A stretch of DNA of 64,000 nt, taken from assembly GCA_965261015.1 (NCBI GenBank), contig CBDHCC010000002.1, positions 124,001 to 188,000 of the forward strand, in the 5' to 3' direction. The position numbers and the translations under genes were made by a program. Origin of the DNA: CBDHCC01 sp965261015 (GTDB lineage Bacteria; Pseudomonadota; Alphaproteobacteria; Sphingomonadales; Sphingomonadaceae). Shown piece by piece: positions 16,678 through 24,946 of the stretch. The notes below the pieces were generated by a model. It was not told the DNA's origin. It was given only the letters and a program-made list of their open reading frames with translations, and ran no database searches. Numbering within the stretch: position 1 is the stretch's first letter; each line of letters begins with the position of its first letter.

Positions 16678-18159
16678 CTATTCCTCCCCCGCGCGCACGA
16701 CGCGCTCGACCGCCGCGCGCCACGTCGCCGCCCTGGCCTGGCGGAGATCGTCCGACTGGGCGGGCTGGAAGGTGGAGAAGGAACCGCCCATCGCGGTGGC
16801 GGCGGCTCCCAGATCGGCGAAGCGGCCCAGCCCGACCGCCGCCAGCACCGCCGCGCCCAAGGCCGTGCGTTCGGTGCCGGCCGGGCGGTCCACTGAGCAA
16901 TCGAGCTGGTCGGCCAGGTCCTGCGCCAGCCAACCACTGGCGCTCATCCCGCCATCGATCTTCAAGGTGGCCCATGGGACGCCGTCGGCGGCAAAGGCGC
17001 GTTGCAGGTCCGCCGTCTGCAAGGTGATCGCCTCCAGCGCGGCTCGCGCCAGATGAGCGCGGCCGGCGGCGAAGGACAGGCCCGTGACAGCCCCGCGCGC
17101 GTCCGGCCGCCACCAGGGCGCGCCCAGGCCCGACAGCGCCGGCACGATCGTCACGCCCGCATTGTCGGGGACCGACCGCGCCAGCGCCTCGGTGTCCGCC
17201 GCGTCGTCCACCAACCCCCATTCGTCGCGCAGCCACTGGATCAGCGAACCCGCGACGAAGATGGAGCCTTCCAGGGCGAAGCTGCGCCGGCCCGCCACCT
17301 GCGCCGCCACGGTGGTCAGCAGGCCGTTGTCGGACGGGCGCGGTGTTGCTCCGGTCGACGCCAGCACGAAGGCGCCGGTGCCGAACGTCGCCTTGACCTG
17401 GCCGGGCACCAGGCACCCCTGCCCGACGGTCGCGGCCTGCTGGTCGCCCGCGATGCCGGTGATGGGCACGGGCGCGCCGAACAGTCCCGCGGGCGTGGTG
17501 CCCAGCGCGCCGGCGCTGTCCGTGATCTCCGGCAAGGCGGCGCGCGGCACGGTCCACAGCGCGCACAGCGCGTCGTCCCACCCGCCGTCCAGCGCCATCA
17601 GCTGTGTTCGGCTGGCATTGGTGGCGTCGGTCGCGTGTCGCCCACCGGTCAGGTGCCACAACAGCCAGCTGTCGACGGTGCCCACCGCCAGATCGTCGCC
17701 GGCCTCCGCCACCGCGGGACAATGTTCCAACGCCCAGGCGATCTTGCTGCCCGTGAAATACGGGTCGAGCGGCAGGCCGGTCCGCGCGCGCACCCAGTCG
17801 CCCTCGCCGCGTTCGGCCATCGTCCGGCACGCGCCCGCCGTCCGGCGATCCTGCCAGACCAGCGCTCGCGCCAACGGCTCGCCGGTCCGGCGGTCCCAGA
17901 ACACGGCGGTTTCTCGCTGGTTGGTGATCCCGATGCCGGCGATCCGCTCCGCCCCGCCGGCGCGCCCCACCATCGCGCGCGCGGCGTCGAGCGTGCGGTC
18001 GCGGATCTCGGCGGCGTCGTGCTCCACCCAGCCGGGTCGCGGGTAGTGCTGCGTCAGGGGATGGGCGACCTGGCCCAGCACCGCTCCGTCGGCGTCGAAC
18101 AGCATCGCGCGGGTGGAGGTGGTGCCCGCGTCCAGCACCAGGATCGGCCGCGCGGCCAC
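16678..18159 (-). CDS. glpK: glycerol kinase
   Basis: GlpK phosphorylates glycerol to sn-glycerol-3-phosphate with ATP. The 493-residue FGGY kinase opens with ILVLDAGTTSTRAMLFD, then has GWVEHDAAEI, ITNQRETAVFWD and ALVWQDRRT in domain I. FAGDQQ-like IAGDQQAATVGQ and FGTGAFVLASTG lie in the middle. LKIDGGMSASGWLAQDLAD and ERTALGAAVLAAVGLG are at the C-terminal ATP site. The length is normal. No glpF or glpD is next to it. It sits in a run of closely spaced minus-strand genes from YbjN to msrA, probably one transcription unit. Confidence 0.97.
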   Translation of the reverse strand: MAARPILVLDAGTTSTRAMLFDADGAVLGQVAHPLTQHYPRPGWVEHDAAEIRDRTLDAARAMVGRAGGAERIAGIGITNQRETAVFWDRRTGEPLARALVWQDRRTAGACRTMAERGEGDWVRARTGLPLDPYFTGSKIAWALEHCPAVAEAGDDLAVGTVDSWLLWHLTGGRHATDATNASRTQLMALDGGWDDALCALWTVPRAALPEITDSAGALGTTPAGLFGAPVPITGIAGDQQAATVGQGCLVPGQVKATFGTGAFVLASTGATPRPSDNGLLTTVAAQVAGRRSFALEGSIFVAGSLIQWLRDEWGLVDDAADTEALARSVPDNAGVTIVPALSGLGAPWWRPDARGAVTGLSFAAGRAHLARAALEAITLQTADLQRAFAADGVPWATLKIDGGMSASGWLAQDLADQLDCSVDRPAGTERTALGAAVLAAVGLGRFADLGAAATAMGGSFSTFQPAQSDDLRQARAATWRAAVERVVRAGEE

Positions 18160-18164
18160 GGGCG

Positions 18165-18668
18165 TCAGGCTTCACCCAGCGTGTCGATCAGGCCTGCGGC
18201 CATCGCTTCGGCGGGCGTCTTGCCGCCCCACAGCACGAACTGGAACACGGGGTAGAAGCGCTCGCATTCGTCCAGCGCGGTGTCCACCAACGTCGCCGCC
18301 AGCGTCACGGACAGGGGGGGATCGCCGCCCTCGTCCACGGGCGTCGCATGGCGGAACAGGACGGTGCCCGTGGACGACCAGAGTTCGAAGTGACCCAGCC
18401 ATAGCTGCTCGTTCGCGAGCGCCAGCGTTTCCCAAAGGATCGCGCGGGCGTCCGACCCGACGACCACCCCGGGAAAGGCCAGCAACTGGAACGCCCGATC
18501 GTCCGTCCGCCAGAGCACACGCAATTCCACCTCGCCCCACGACCCCTCTGCCGTGGCGACGATCTCGTCCTCGCCCACGCGCTGATGGTCCCAGCCCTGC
18601 GCGGCGAACAGGGTCTGGAACGTCTCGAGAGGCCAGCCGCCGTCCGCGCTGTCGGAATGTGTGTCCAT
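18165..18668 (-). CDS. YbjN domain-containing protein
   Basis: This 167-residue protein matches the YbjN fold, a small chaperone-like alpha/beta domain resembling CesT/T3S chaperones. It contains WDHQRVGEDEIVATAEGSWG, an ALANEQLWLGHFELWSSTG stretch and a C-terminal CERFYPVFQFVLWGGKTPAEA, which is typical of proteobacterial YbjN proteins. I chose the ATG at 18668 (MDTHSDSADGG); the frame is open further upstream but unlike any conserved sequence. It ends five bases before the glpK start. The molecular role of the family is not settled. Confidence 0.85.
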   Translation of the reverse strand: MDTHSDSADGGWPLETFQTLFAAQGWDHQRVGEDEIVATAEGSWGEVELRVLWRTDDRAFQLLAFPGVVVGSDARAILWETLALANEQLWLGHFELWSSTGTVLFRHATPVDEGGDPPLSVTLAATLVDTALDECERFYPVFQFVLWGGKTPAEAMAAGLIDTLGEA

Positions 18669-18721
18669 CGCGCGCAGGTTGTGACGGGGCGCGGACCGGA
18701 GGGCAAGCCGGCCGGGTGCCG

Positions 18722-19009
18722 TCAGGGGTGCGTGGCCCCCGGCTTCAGCGGCTCCGCGCCGGCGGCGGTCGACTGGCCGTCCAGAGCGTCCAGGCGCGCC
18801 TTCAGCTGGTCGGCGTCGGCGCGCGCGCGTTCCGCCATCGCCTTCACCGCCTCGAACTCGTCGCGCGACACGGCATCCTCGCCGCCCAGCCAATCGCGCA
18901 TCCGGCTCCGCATCGCGCTCTCACCTTCGCGGCCCATGCCGGCCAGGGTGCCGGCCGCGCCGTTCAGGACCTTGGCCATGTCTTCGAAAAACCGATTGTC
19001 GGACTGCAT
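18722..19009 (-). CDS. ubiK: ubiquinone biosynthesis accessory factor UbiK (BMFP family)
   Basis: UbiK (YqiC) is a small coiled-coil protein that assists assembly of the ubiquinone biosynthesis complex. The 95-residue product begins MQSDNRFFEDMAKVLNGAAGTLAGM and continues RSRMRDWLGGEDAVSRDEFEAVKAMAERARADADQ, the family's amphipathic N-terminus followed by a trimeric coiled coil with heptads. AGGAGAG precedes the ATG. It is preceded by TspO and followed by YbjN on the same strand. Confidence 0.9.
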   Translation of the reverse strand: MQSDNRFFEDMAKVLNGAAGTLAGMGREGESAMRSRMRDWLGGEDAVSRDEFEAVKAMAERARADADQLKARLDALDGQSTAAGAEPLKPGATHP

Positions 19010-19026
19010 TGCACTCTCCTTTGGCG

Positions 19027-19575
19027 TCAGCGGACCATATGGGTGCGGGCCGTGCCGGGCACCAGCGCCTCGCCGTCCGGGTTCAGCCGGTCGATCCCGA
19101 CATTGAGCGCGCCGGCGTAGCACAGCCACGCCAGATACGGCACCATCAGCCAGCCCGCCAGGCGCCGGATACGCCCGAACACGATCGTGGTCGCGAGCGC
19201 CAGAACGAGGGTCGCCGCCAGCACCCACACACTGACGGAGATCAGGTGCCAGGCGAAGAATACGGGCGACCAGGCGACGTTCGCAGTCAGCTGAAGCGAG
19301 AACAGCGCGACGGCGAGTTCCCGGTCGGTGGACCCGCTGGCGGACAGCACCAGGGCCAGCGCCACGCCCTGCATCGCGTAGAGAAGCGACCAGGCCACCG
19401 GGAACAGCCAATTGGGTGGGGTCAGCGGCGGCTTGACCAGCATGGCGTACCACGGTCCGCCATTGCCGGACACCTGGCCCGACAGGAAACCCAGCAGGAG
19501 GACCAGCGGAACGCAGACGACGATCCATCGCAACAGCGACGCGCGCAACTGAGCGGGAGAGGCGAGGCCGGTCAT
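19027..19575 (-). CDS. tspO: TspO/MBR family protein
   Basis: This 182-residue integral membrane protein of the translocator protein/tryptophan-rich sensory family has five predicted helices. Landmarks are WYAMLVKPPLTPPNWLFPVAW, the ANVAWSPVFFAWH segment and the C-terminal MVPYLAWLCYAGALNVGI. Bacterial TspO binds porphyrins and sterols and modulates tetrapyrrole or stress responses. It lies between tlyA and ubiK on the minus strand with 4- and 17-base gaps. Confidence 0.95.
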   Translation of the reverse strand: MTGLASPAQLRASLLRWIVVCVPLVLLLGFLSGQVSGNGGPWYAMLVKPPLTPPNWLFPVAWSLLYAMQGVALALVLSASGSTDRELAVALFSLQLTANVAWSPVFFAWHLISVSVWVLAATLVLALATTIVFGRIRRLAGWLMVPYLAWLCYAGALNVGIDRLNPDGEALVPGTARTHMVR

Positions 19576-19579
19576 CCGA

Positions 19580-20335
19580 TCAGGGCTTTAGGGGAGCGAC
19601 ACGCGACGCCGCAACCAGGAACTCGACATTGCCGGCGGGCCCCTCGATCGGGCTGGTCACGGTGCCGTCGACCCGCCAGCCTTCGGAGCCCAGCCACGCG
19701 ACCACAGCATCGACCGCCGCCGTCCGCGCCGCCGGGTCGCGCACGACCCCACCCTTGCCGACCTCGCCTGGCGACAGCTCGAACTGCGGCTTGATCAGCG
19801 CCACCAGGCGCGCGCCGTCCCGCGCGAACGAAAGTGGGACGGGCAGCACCTTGTGCAGCGCGATGAAGCTGGCGTCGCACACGATCCAGTCCACCGGTTC
19901 GGGCACCTCCGCTTCCGTCAACAGCCGAGCGGAGAGCTGTTCGTGCACCACGACCCGCGCGTCCGACCGCAGCGTCCAGGCGAGCTGGTTGGTGCCGGAG
20001 TCCACCGCATAGACCCGCGCGGCGCCGCGGGTCAGCAACACATCGGTGAAGCCGCCGGTCGACGATCCCACGTCCATCGCCACCGCGCCGGACGGGTCCA
20101 GGCCGAAATGGTCCAGCGCGTGGGCCAGCTTGACCCCGCCGCGCGACACCCAGGGATGGTCACGGCCGCGCACGTCGAGCGCGGTGTCCCGCGCCACCGT
20201 CTGCCCGGCCTTCGCGATCCGCGCCTCCCCGGCGAACACCAGCCCCGCCATGATCAGCGCCTGCGCCCGGGTGCGGCTGTCCGCCAGCCCCCGTTCCACG
20301 AGCAGCTGGTCGACACGGATCTTCGCGGCAGGCAC
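19580..20335 (-). CDS. tlyA: TlyA family rRNA (cytidine-2'-O)-methyltransferase
   Basis: The 251-residue protein has an N-terminal S4 RNA-binding domain (KIRVDQLLVERGLADSRTRA) and a FtsJ-like SAM domain with MDVGSSTGGFTDVLLTRGA and VYAVDSGTNQLAW. DASFIALHKVLP and IKPQFELSPGEVGKGG follow. TlyA proteins 2'-O-methylate cytidines in 16S/23S rRNA; older annotations call them hemolysins. I chose the GTG at 20335 because the S4 domain begins right after it; the frame is open far beyond but antisense to another gene. Confidence 0.93.
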   Translation of the reverse strand: MPAAKIRVDQLLVERGLADSRTRAQALIMAGLVFAGEARIAKAGQTVARDTALDVRGRDHPWVSRGGVKLAHALDHFGLDPSGAVAMDVGSSTGGFTDVLLTRGAARVYAVDSGTNQLAWTLRSDARVVVHEQLSARLLTEAEVPEPVDWIVCDASFIALHKVLPVPLSFARDGARLVALIKPQFELSPGEVGKGGVVRDPAARTAAVDAVVAWLGSEGWRVDGTVTSPIEGPAGNVEFLVAASRVAPLKP

Positions 20336-20455
20336 CGGCGGGCTGATAGGGGAGCGGGCGGCGGGTCGCCAGGGCCAGGCCGCAGTCCTCGCCGTGCCTG
20401 CTCGGGCCGGGGCCGGCGGGATGGACGCCGCCGTCGCAGTGCCTAAGACCATTTC

Positions 20456-21073
20456 ATGGCCGACGATTCGCGCGACGACCCGCCCCTCGCGCCCGACCGG
20501 CTGGCCGCGTTCACCGATGGAGTGCTGGCGATCGTGATCACGATCTCCGTTCTGGAACTCCGGGTGCCGGAGGGGGCGTCGTTGTCGGCGCTGGGTTCCG
20601 ACCTGCCGATCCTGGTCGCCTACGTCCTCTCCTTCCTCAATATCGGCATCTATTGGAACAACCACCACCACCTGTTCCGCCTCACCCGCTCCATCGACGG
20701 GGCGGTGATGTGGGCCAACCTCGTGCTGTTGTTCTGGCTGTCGCTGATCCCCTTCGCGGTCCGCTGGATCGGCGAGGCCGGGCTGGAGAGGCTGCCGGTG
20801 GCCGCCTATGGTGCCATCCTGACCGCGGCCGCGCTCTCCTACACCCTGATGGTGCGCGCGATCACCCGGTGCGACGGTCGCAATTCCGCCGTGAATGAGG
20901 CGCTGGGGGGCGACCGCAAGGGATGGGCGTCGTTGGTGCTCTTCCTGTTGGCGACGGCGCTCGCCTGGTGGCGCCCGGGCTGGGCCTTTGCCGGGTATTT
21001 CGCGGTGACCCTCGTCTGGCTGCTGCCGGATCGGCGGATCGAACGGCGGCTGGCGACGGACCAGTCCGACTAG
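20456..21073 (+). CDS. TMEM175 family potassium channel-like protein (DUF1211)
   Basis: This 205-residue protein has six hydrophobic helices, the typical bacterial TMEM175 arrangement. The signature RLAAFTDGVLAIVITI near residues 15-30 matches the family's RxxxFSDGV motif, and NIGIYWNNHHHLF follows in helix 3. Bacterial members form tetrameric K+-permeable channels. It is transcribed divergently from tlyA and precedes the polyprenyl synthase gene. Confidence 0.9.
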   Translation: MADDSRDDPPLAPDRLAAFTDGVLAIVITISVLELRVPEGASLSALGSDLPILVAYVLSFLNIGIYWNNHHHLFRLTRSIDGAVMWANLVLLFWLSLIPFAVRWIGEAGLERLPVAAYGAILTAAALSYTLMVRAITRCDGRNSAVNEALGGDRKGWASLVLFLLATALAWWRPGWAFAGYFAVTLVWLLPDRRIERRLATDQSD

Positions 21074-21197
21074 CGGCGGGTCACCGCGACCGGGCGACCC
21101 GTCGCGCAATGCCCGAGCCGCTGCTAGAGCGTACACTCAACGAACGAGCTGTGCTCGACCCTTGTCAATCCGCGCCCACTCCCGCAGGGGGTCCGCC

Positions 21198-22217
21198 GTG
21201 AGCGGCACCGTCACCACCCTGCCCGTCCGCCGGGCCGAGCCGCCCACGCTGGGAGCGTTGCTGGCGCTCACCGGCAGCGACATGAACGCGGTGAACGCCG
21301 TCATACTGGAGCGGATGCAGTCGCGCATCCCGCTGATTCCAGAGCTTGCCGGCCACCTGATCGCGGGCGGGGGCAAGCGGTTGCGGCCGATGCTGACGCT
21401 CGCCTGCGCCAGGCTGCTCGACTATCCGGGAACGCGGCAGCACAAGCTGGCCGCCGCCGTCGAATTCATCCACACCGCCACCCTGCTGCACGACGACGTG
21501 GTCGACGGGTCGGACCTGCGCCGGGGTCGTCGCACCGCCAACCACATCTGGGGCAACCCGGCGAGCGTGCTGGTCGGCGATTTCCTGTTCTCCCGCTCGT
21601 TCGAGCTGATGGTGGAGGACGGGTCGCTGAAGGTTCTCAAAATCCTGTCGAACGCCAGCGCCGTGATCGCGGAGGGCGAGGTCGATCAGCTGACCGCCCA
21701 GCGCCAGATCGGGACGGACGAGGACACCTACCTCCAGATCATCGGCGCGAAGACGGCGGCGCTGTTCGCGGCCGCGTGCCGGATCGCCGCCGTGGTGGCC
21801 GAGCGGCCGGACGCCGACGAGGCGGCGCTGGACGCCTTTGGCCGGAATCTGGGCGTGGCGTTCCAGCTGGTCGACGACGCCATCGATTACGTCTCCGACC
21901 AGACCACGATGGGCAAGGACGTGGGCGACGATTTTCGCGATGGGAAGGTGACGCTGCCCGTCATCCTGGCGCACGCCCGGGGCAGCGAGGCGGACCGCGC
22001 CTTTTGGCGGGCCGCCATGCTGGGCCAGCGGTCGGGCGACACCGACCTGGCGCACGCCCAGTCGCTGCTGCGATCCACCGGCGCCATTCCGGATACGCTG
22101 GCGCGCGCGCGCCATTATGCGGACCGCGCCAAGGACGTGCTGTCCCGCTTCGCCGACAACGCAGCGCGCGCCGCGCTGCGCGAAGCCGCCGACTTCGCGG
22201 TCGAGCGGGCGCACTGA
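21198..22217 (+). CDS. ispB: polyprenyl (octa-/decaprenyl) diphosphate synthase
   Basis: This trans-prenyltransferase elongates FPP or GGPP with IPP to make the ubiquinone side chain. The 339-residue protein has GGGKRLRPMLTLACARLL, the first Asp-rich motif LLHDDVVDGSDLRRGR and the second, LVDDAIDYVSD, followed by GKDVGDDFRDGKVTLPVI. I chose the GTG at 21198 because CAGGGGG lies about seven bases before it; an ATG at 21162 would add twelve unrelated residues. Chain length cannot be read directly, but alphaproteobacteria usually make Q10. UbiK and the complex I subunit nearby also belong to respiration. Confidence 0.95.
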   Translation: MSGTVTTLPVRRAEPPTLGALLALTGSDMNAVNAVILERMQSRIPLIPELAGHLIAGGGKRLRPMLTLACARLLDYPGTRQHKLAAAVEFIHTATLLHDDVVDGSDLRRGRRTANHIWGNPASVLVGDFLFSRSFELMVEDGSLKVLKILSNASAVIAEGEVDQLTAQRQIGTDEDTYLQIIGAKTAALFAAACRIAAVVAERPDADEAALDAFGRNLGVAFQLVDDAIDYVSDQTTMGKDVGDDFRDGKVTLPVILAHARGSEADRAFWRAAMLGQRSGDTDLAHAQSLLRSTGAIPDTLARARHYADRAKDVLSRFADNAARAALREAADFAVERAH

Positions 22218-22287
22218 TCCAGGCGCGCCGAGCGGGATCGCTCGCCTCCGTCTTGACGGACGATGGGCTCTGGGCCACTCGTCCCCT

Positions 22288-22566
22288 ATGCCGGCCCGCA
22301 TCTTCTACAAGCCCAAATCCTCCATGCAGTCCGGGGTGCGCGGCCTCGCCTCCTGGGTGCTGGAGTTCGAAAAGGCGGAGGCGCGGCGGCCCGATCCCCT
22401 GATGGGCTGGTCCGGTTCGGGGGATACGCAGAGCCAGGTGACGCTCACCTTTCCCACGTCGGACGCGGCCGTCGCCTATGCCGACGAACACGGCATCGCC
22501 TATCACCTGATCCCCACGCCGCCCAAGACGCTCAAGATCCAGGCCTACGCCGACAACTTCAAGTAG
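22288..22566 (+). CDS. complex I accessory subunit, NDUFS4-like (ETC_C1_NDUFA4 family)
   Basis: The 92-residue protein MPARIFYKPKSSMQSG, with WVLEFEK, DPLMGWSGSGDTQSQV and a YADEHGIAYHLIP segment, is the alphaproteobacterial counterpart of mitochondrial NDUFS4. It stabilises the NADH-input module of NADH:ubiquinone oxidoreductase. It is encoded alone, away from nuo genes, as is usual in alphaproteobacteria. The start is clear, and upstream residues in the same frame are not conserved. Confidence 0.93.
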   Translation: MPARIFYKPKSSMQSGVRGLASWVLEFEKAEARRPDPLMGWSGSGDTQSQVTLTFPTSDAAVAYADEHGIAYHLIPTPPKTLKIQAYADNFK

Positions 22567-22623
22567 GGCGCGCCATCGACCGCGGCCGCTCGACACGGGC
22601 CGTGCGCTGACGCACAGGGCGGC

Positions 22624-23877
22624 ATGACCCTGCGCACCCCCGCCCTCCTGATCCTGGCCGCGCTGATCGCCGGCGTCGGGCTGGGCATTGCCTTCGCCGG
22701 ACGCTCGGCGGGGGTCGAAGAGGCGGCGCAGGCGGTGGGTACGCTGTGGCTGAATGCGCTGCGGATGACCATCGTCCCGCTGATCGTGGCGCTGTTGGTG
22801 ACCGGCATCGCCGCGGCCGCCAACGCGGCGGCGAGCGGGCGGCTGGCCGGCGGAGCGGTCGCGACGATGATCGGCCTGTTGTGGGTGTCGGCGGCCATTG
22901 CGGCTGTCCTCACCCCGCTGCTGCTCGGCTGGTTTCCCATCCCCGCCGCGTCGGCGACGGCCTTGCGCGACGCACTCAGCGTCGCCGCGCCCGTCGGTGC
23001 CGTCCCCGGCTTTGGCGAGTTCCTGCTGAGCCTGGTGCCCACAAATCCCGTCGCGGCCGCGGCCAACGACCAAATTCTGCCGCTGATCCTGTTCACCGCG
23101 GTCTTCGCGCTCGCGGTCGTACGCATGGACGAGGAACCGCGCGCGCGACTGACCGGATTCTTCTCCGCGCTTGCCGACGCCATGTTGGTGGTGATCGGCT
23201 GGGTCCTGGCGCTCGCCCCCGTCGGTGTCTTCGCGCTCGCCTATGTGGTGGGGGCCAAGGCAGGCGCGGCGGCGTTCGGGGCGCTCGCCCATTATGTCCT
23301 GATCGTGGCGTCGGTCGGCGGCACCCTGCTGATCGGGGCCTATGGCGTGGCGGTGATCGGCGGGCGCGCGGGGCTGGTCGCCTTCGCCAAGGCGGTCGCC
23401 CCGGCGCAGGCGGTGGCGATCTCCACCCAATCTTCGCTTGCCAGTCTGCCGCCCATGCTGCGGTCGTCCGGCGATCTGGGGGTGCGGCCCGCGGTCGCCG
23501 ACGTGGTCCTGCCATTGGCGGTCGCGATCTTCCGCGTGACCGGCCCCGCGATGAACCTGGCGGTCGTGATCTACGTCGCGCGGTGGTACGGGATCGAGCT
23601 GACGGCCGGCGCGATGCTGGCGGGCGTGGCGGCCGCCGCGATCACGACGCTCGGGTCCGTCAGTCTGCCCGGCCAGATCAGCTTCGTCACCGCGATCGCT
23701 CCCATCTCAATAGCGATGGGCGTGCCCATCGAGCCGCTGGCGCTGCTGATCGCGGTGGAGACCTTTCCGGACATCATGCGGACCGTGGCGAACGTCACGA
23801 TGGACGTGGCGGTCACGCGGTTGGCGGCGGAGCGGCTGGGCGTGGACCCGACCGCGGCGGGCCCCGCGACATCGTGA
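22624..23877 (+). CDS. dicarboxylate/amino acid:cation symporter (DAACS family)
   Basis: This 417-residue secondary transporter of the GltP/DctA type has about eight membrane helices and two re-entrant loops. Family landmarks are LNALRMTIVPLIVALLVTGI, the Ser-rich hairpin STQSSLASLPPML, and TGPAMNLAVVIYVARWYG with the cation/substrate Asn. The conserved LLIAVETFPDIMRTVANVTMD lies near the end. It imports dicarboxylates or acidic amino acids with Na+ or H+. A small membrane protein gene overlaps its stop (GTGA). Confidence 0.95.
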   Translation: MTLRTPALLILAALIAGVGLGIAFAGRSAGVEEAAQAVGTLWLNALRMTIVPLIVALLVTGIAAAANAAASGRLAGGAVATMIGLLWVSAAIAAVLTPLLLGWFPIPAASATALRDALSVAAPVGAVPGFGEFLLSLVPTNPVAAAANDQILPLILFTAVFALAVVRMDEEPRARLTGFFSALADAMLVVIGWVLALAPVGVFALAYVVGAKAGAAAFGALAHYVLIVASVGGTLLIGAYGVAVIGGRAGLVAFAKAVAPAQAVAISTQSSLASLPPMLRSSGDLGVRPAVADVVLPLAVAIFRVTGPAMNLAVVIYVARWYGIELTAGAMLAGVAAAAITTLGSVSLPGQISFVTAIAPISIAMGVPIEPLALLIAVETFPDIMRTVANVTMDVAVTRLAAERLGVDPTAAGPATS

Positions 23878-24212
23878 CGCGGCCAAGCCGGGCGACGTGG
23901 CTCTGGGGCAACGCGATCGCGCTGATCGCCTTCGGCCTGATCGCGTCCCACTGGTGGGTGGACGGCCAGCTGGCGCGCACCGTCCACGGTCGGGGTCTCG
24001 CCGCCTATGTGAACGCGGCGGGCACGCTGCCGATCCTGCTGCTGTCGGAGGTCGGCCGGCTGCTGATCGCCGGGTTCGCAGGGCTGGTGCACCTCGTGGC
24101 GATCGCGCGCGGCGTCTGGCGACGGGACTGGCTGGCGGTGGCGCTCGTCGCCGCGACCCTGGTCTGCTGGGTCGTCGCCGCCCAGGTCACGGGTCTCGCC
24201 ATCTTCCGATGA
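23874..24212 (+). CDS. small three-helix membrane protein, function unknown
   Basis: The 112-residue product starts at a GTG overlapping the symporter TGA. Hydrophobic segments at about residues 9-25, 46-70 and 82-108 suggest three membrane helices, with short charged loops (VWRRDW). The overlap suggests co-translation with the symporter and perhaps a partner role, but I recognise no family. Confidence 0.7.
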   Translation: MTRPSRATWLWGNAIALIAFGLIASHWWVDGQLARTVHGRGLAAYVNAAGTLPILLLSEVGRLLIAGFAGLVHLVAIARGVWRRDWLAVALVAATLVCWVVAAQVTGLAIFR

Positions 24213-24249
24213 GGGGTGGAGCGCGGCACCTGGGGCTGAAACCCCACCC

Positions 24250-24936
24250 CTAGAGCCGCCAGACCCCGACCAGCTGCCCAGCCACCGGACCGTGCGCCCA
24301 GCTGGCCAAAAGCCAGATCGCCGCCCCGGACAGCAACACCGGCAGACCCGGCCATGCGACCCGCCAGCTCGTCCTGCCCGCAACGATCCGCGCGAAGGGC
24401 ACGAAGCTGGTGCGCGCCCGCCAGTCGATCCACGCCCGTCCCATTTCACGGCCCTTGCGCCGATCCTGCCCGGCCGCGCCTCCGAGTGCCAGAAGGGCGA
24501 TGCCACCCGTCAGGACCGCGTTCGCAGCGGTCGGCCAGACGACGAAGTGCACCGCGGCCCAGAGCGCAAAGCTCCACATCATCGGGTGCCGGGTGATCGC
24601 GAACACCCCGGTCGGCGCGCGCGCGGCCGCCGCCTGCGCGCCGGGGGCGGGCAGCGCGGGATTGCCGACGAGCGAGCCTGCGAACAGCACGGACGCGGCC
24701 AGCATCACGAGGCTCGCCACCGCCCAGCCCCAATCCGGCAGGGACCACCAGGGGGCGACCGGCGGCGTCGCGCGCCACGCCAGCGCCAGCCAGAGGAAGG
24801 TGGCGATCGCGATTGAAGAATAAACGAGCGCGAACAGGCTGTGGCCCAGCCGCTCCACCAGCGCCGCGCGCCAGGGATGGGAGAGCAGGAAATGCGTGCC
24901 GACGAAGGCGGTGGCGGCGAGCAGGAGGGCGCCCAC
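24250..24936 (-). CDS. NnrU family membrane protein
   Basis: The product begins GALLLAATAFVGTHFLLSHPWRA, typical of NnrU, and has six or seven hydrophobic helices. The family motif RHPMMWSFALWAAVHFV lies near residue 115-130, and GREMGRAWIDWRARTSFVPF follows. NnrU was named from denitrification loci and is often of unknown role outside them. I prefer the GTG at 24936, which starts ten bases after the upstream amidohydrolase stop and fits the family N-terminus. An ATG at 24993 would overlap that gene by 47 bases. Confidence 0.85.
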   Translation of the reverse strand: MGALLLAATAFVGTHFLLSHPWRAALVERLGHSLFALVYSSIAIATFLWLALAWRATPPVAPWWSLPDWGWAVASLVMLAASVLFAGSLVGNPALPAPGAQAAAARAPTGVFAITRHPMMWSFALWAAVHFVVWPTAANAVLTGGIALLALGGAAGQDRRKGREMGRAWIDWRARTSFVPFARIVAGRTSWRVAWPGLPVLLSGAAIWLLASWAHGPVAGQLVGVWRL

Positions 24937-24946
24937 CGCCGGACGC

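Noticed and set aside
16421..18175. Minus-strand open frame of 584 codons in another frame of glpK
   Set aside because: glpK in its own frame carries every kinase motif; this frame is Arg/Gly/Ala-rich noise.
20336..21136. Possible long N-terminal extension of TlyA
   Set aside because: The frame stays open, but the S4 domain begins at the GTG at 20335 and the extension is antisense to the TMEM175-like gene.
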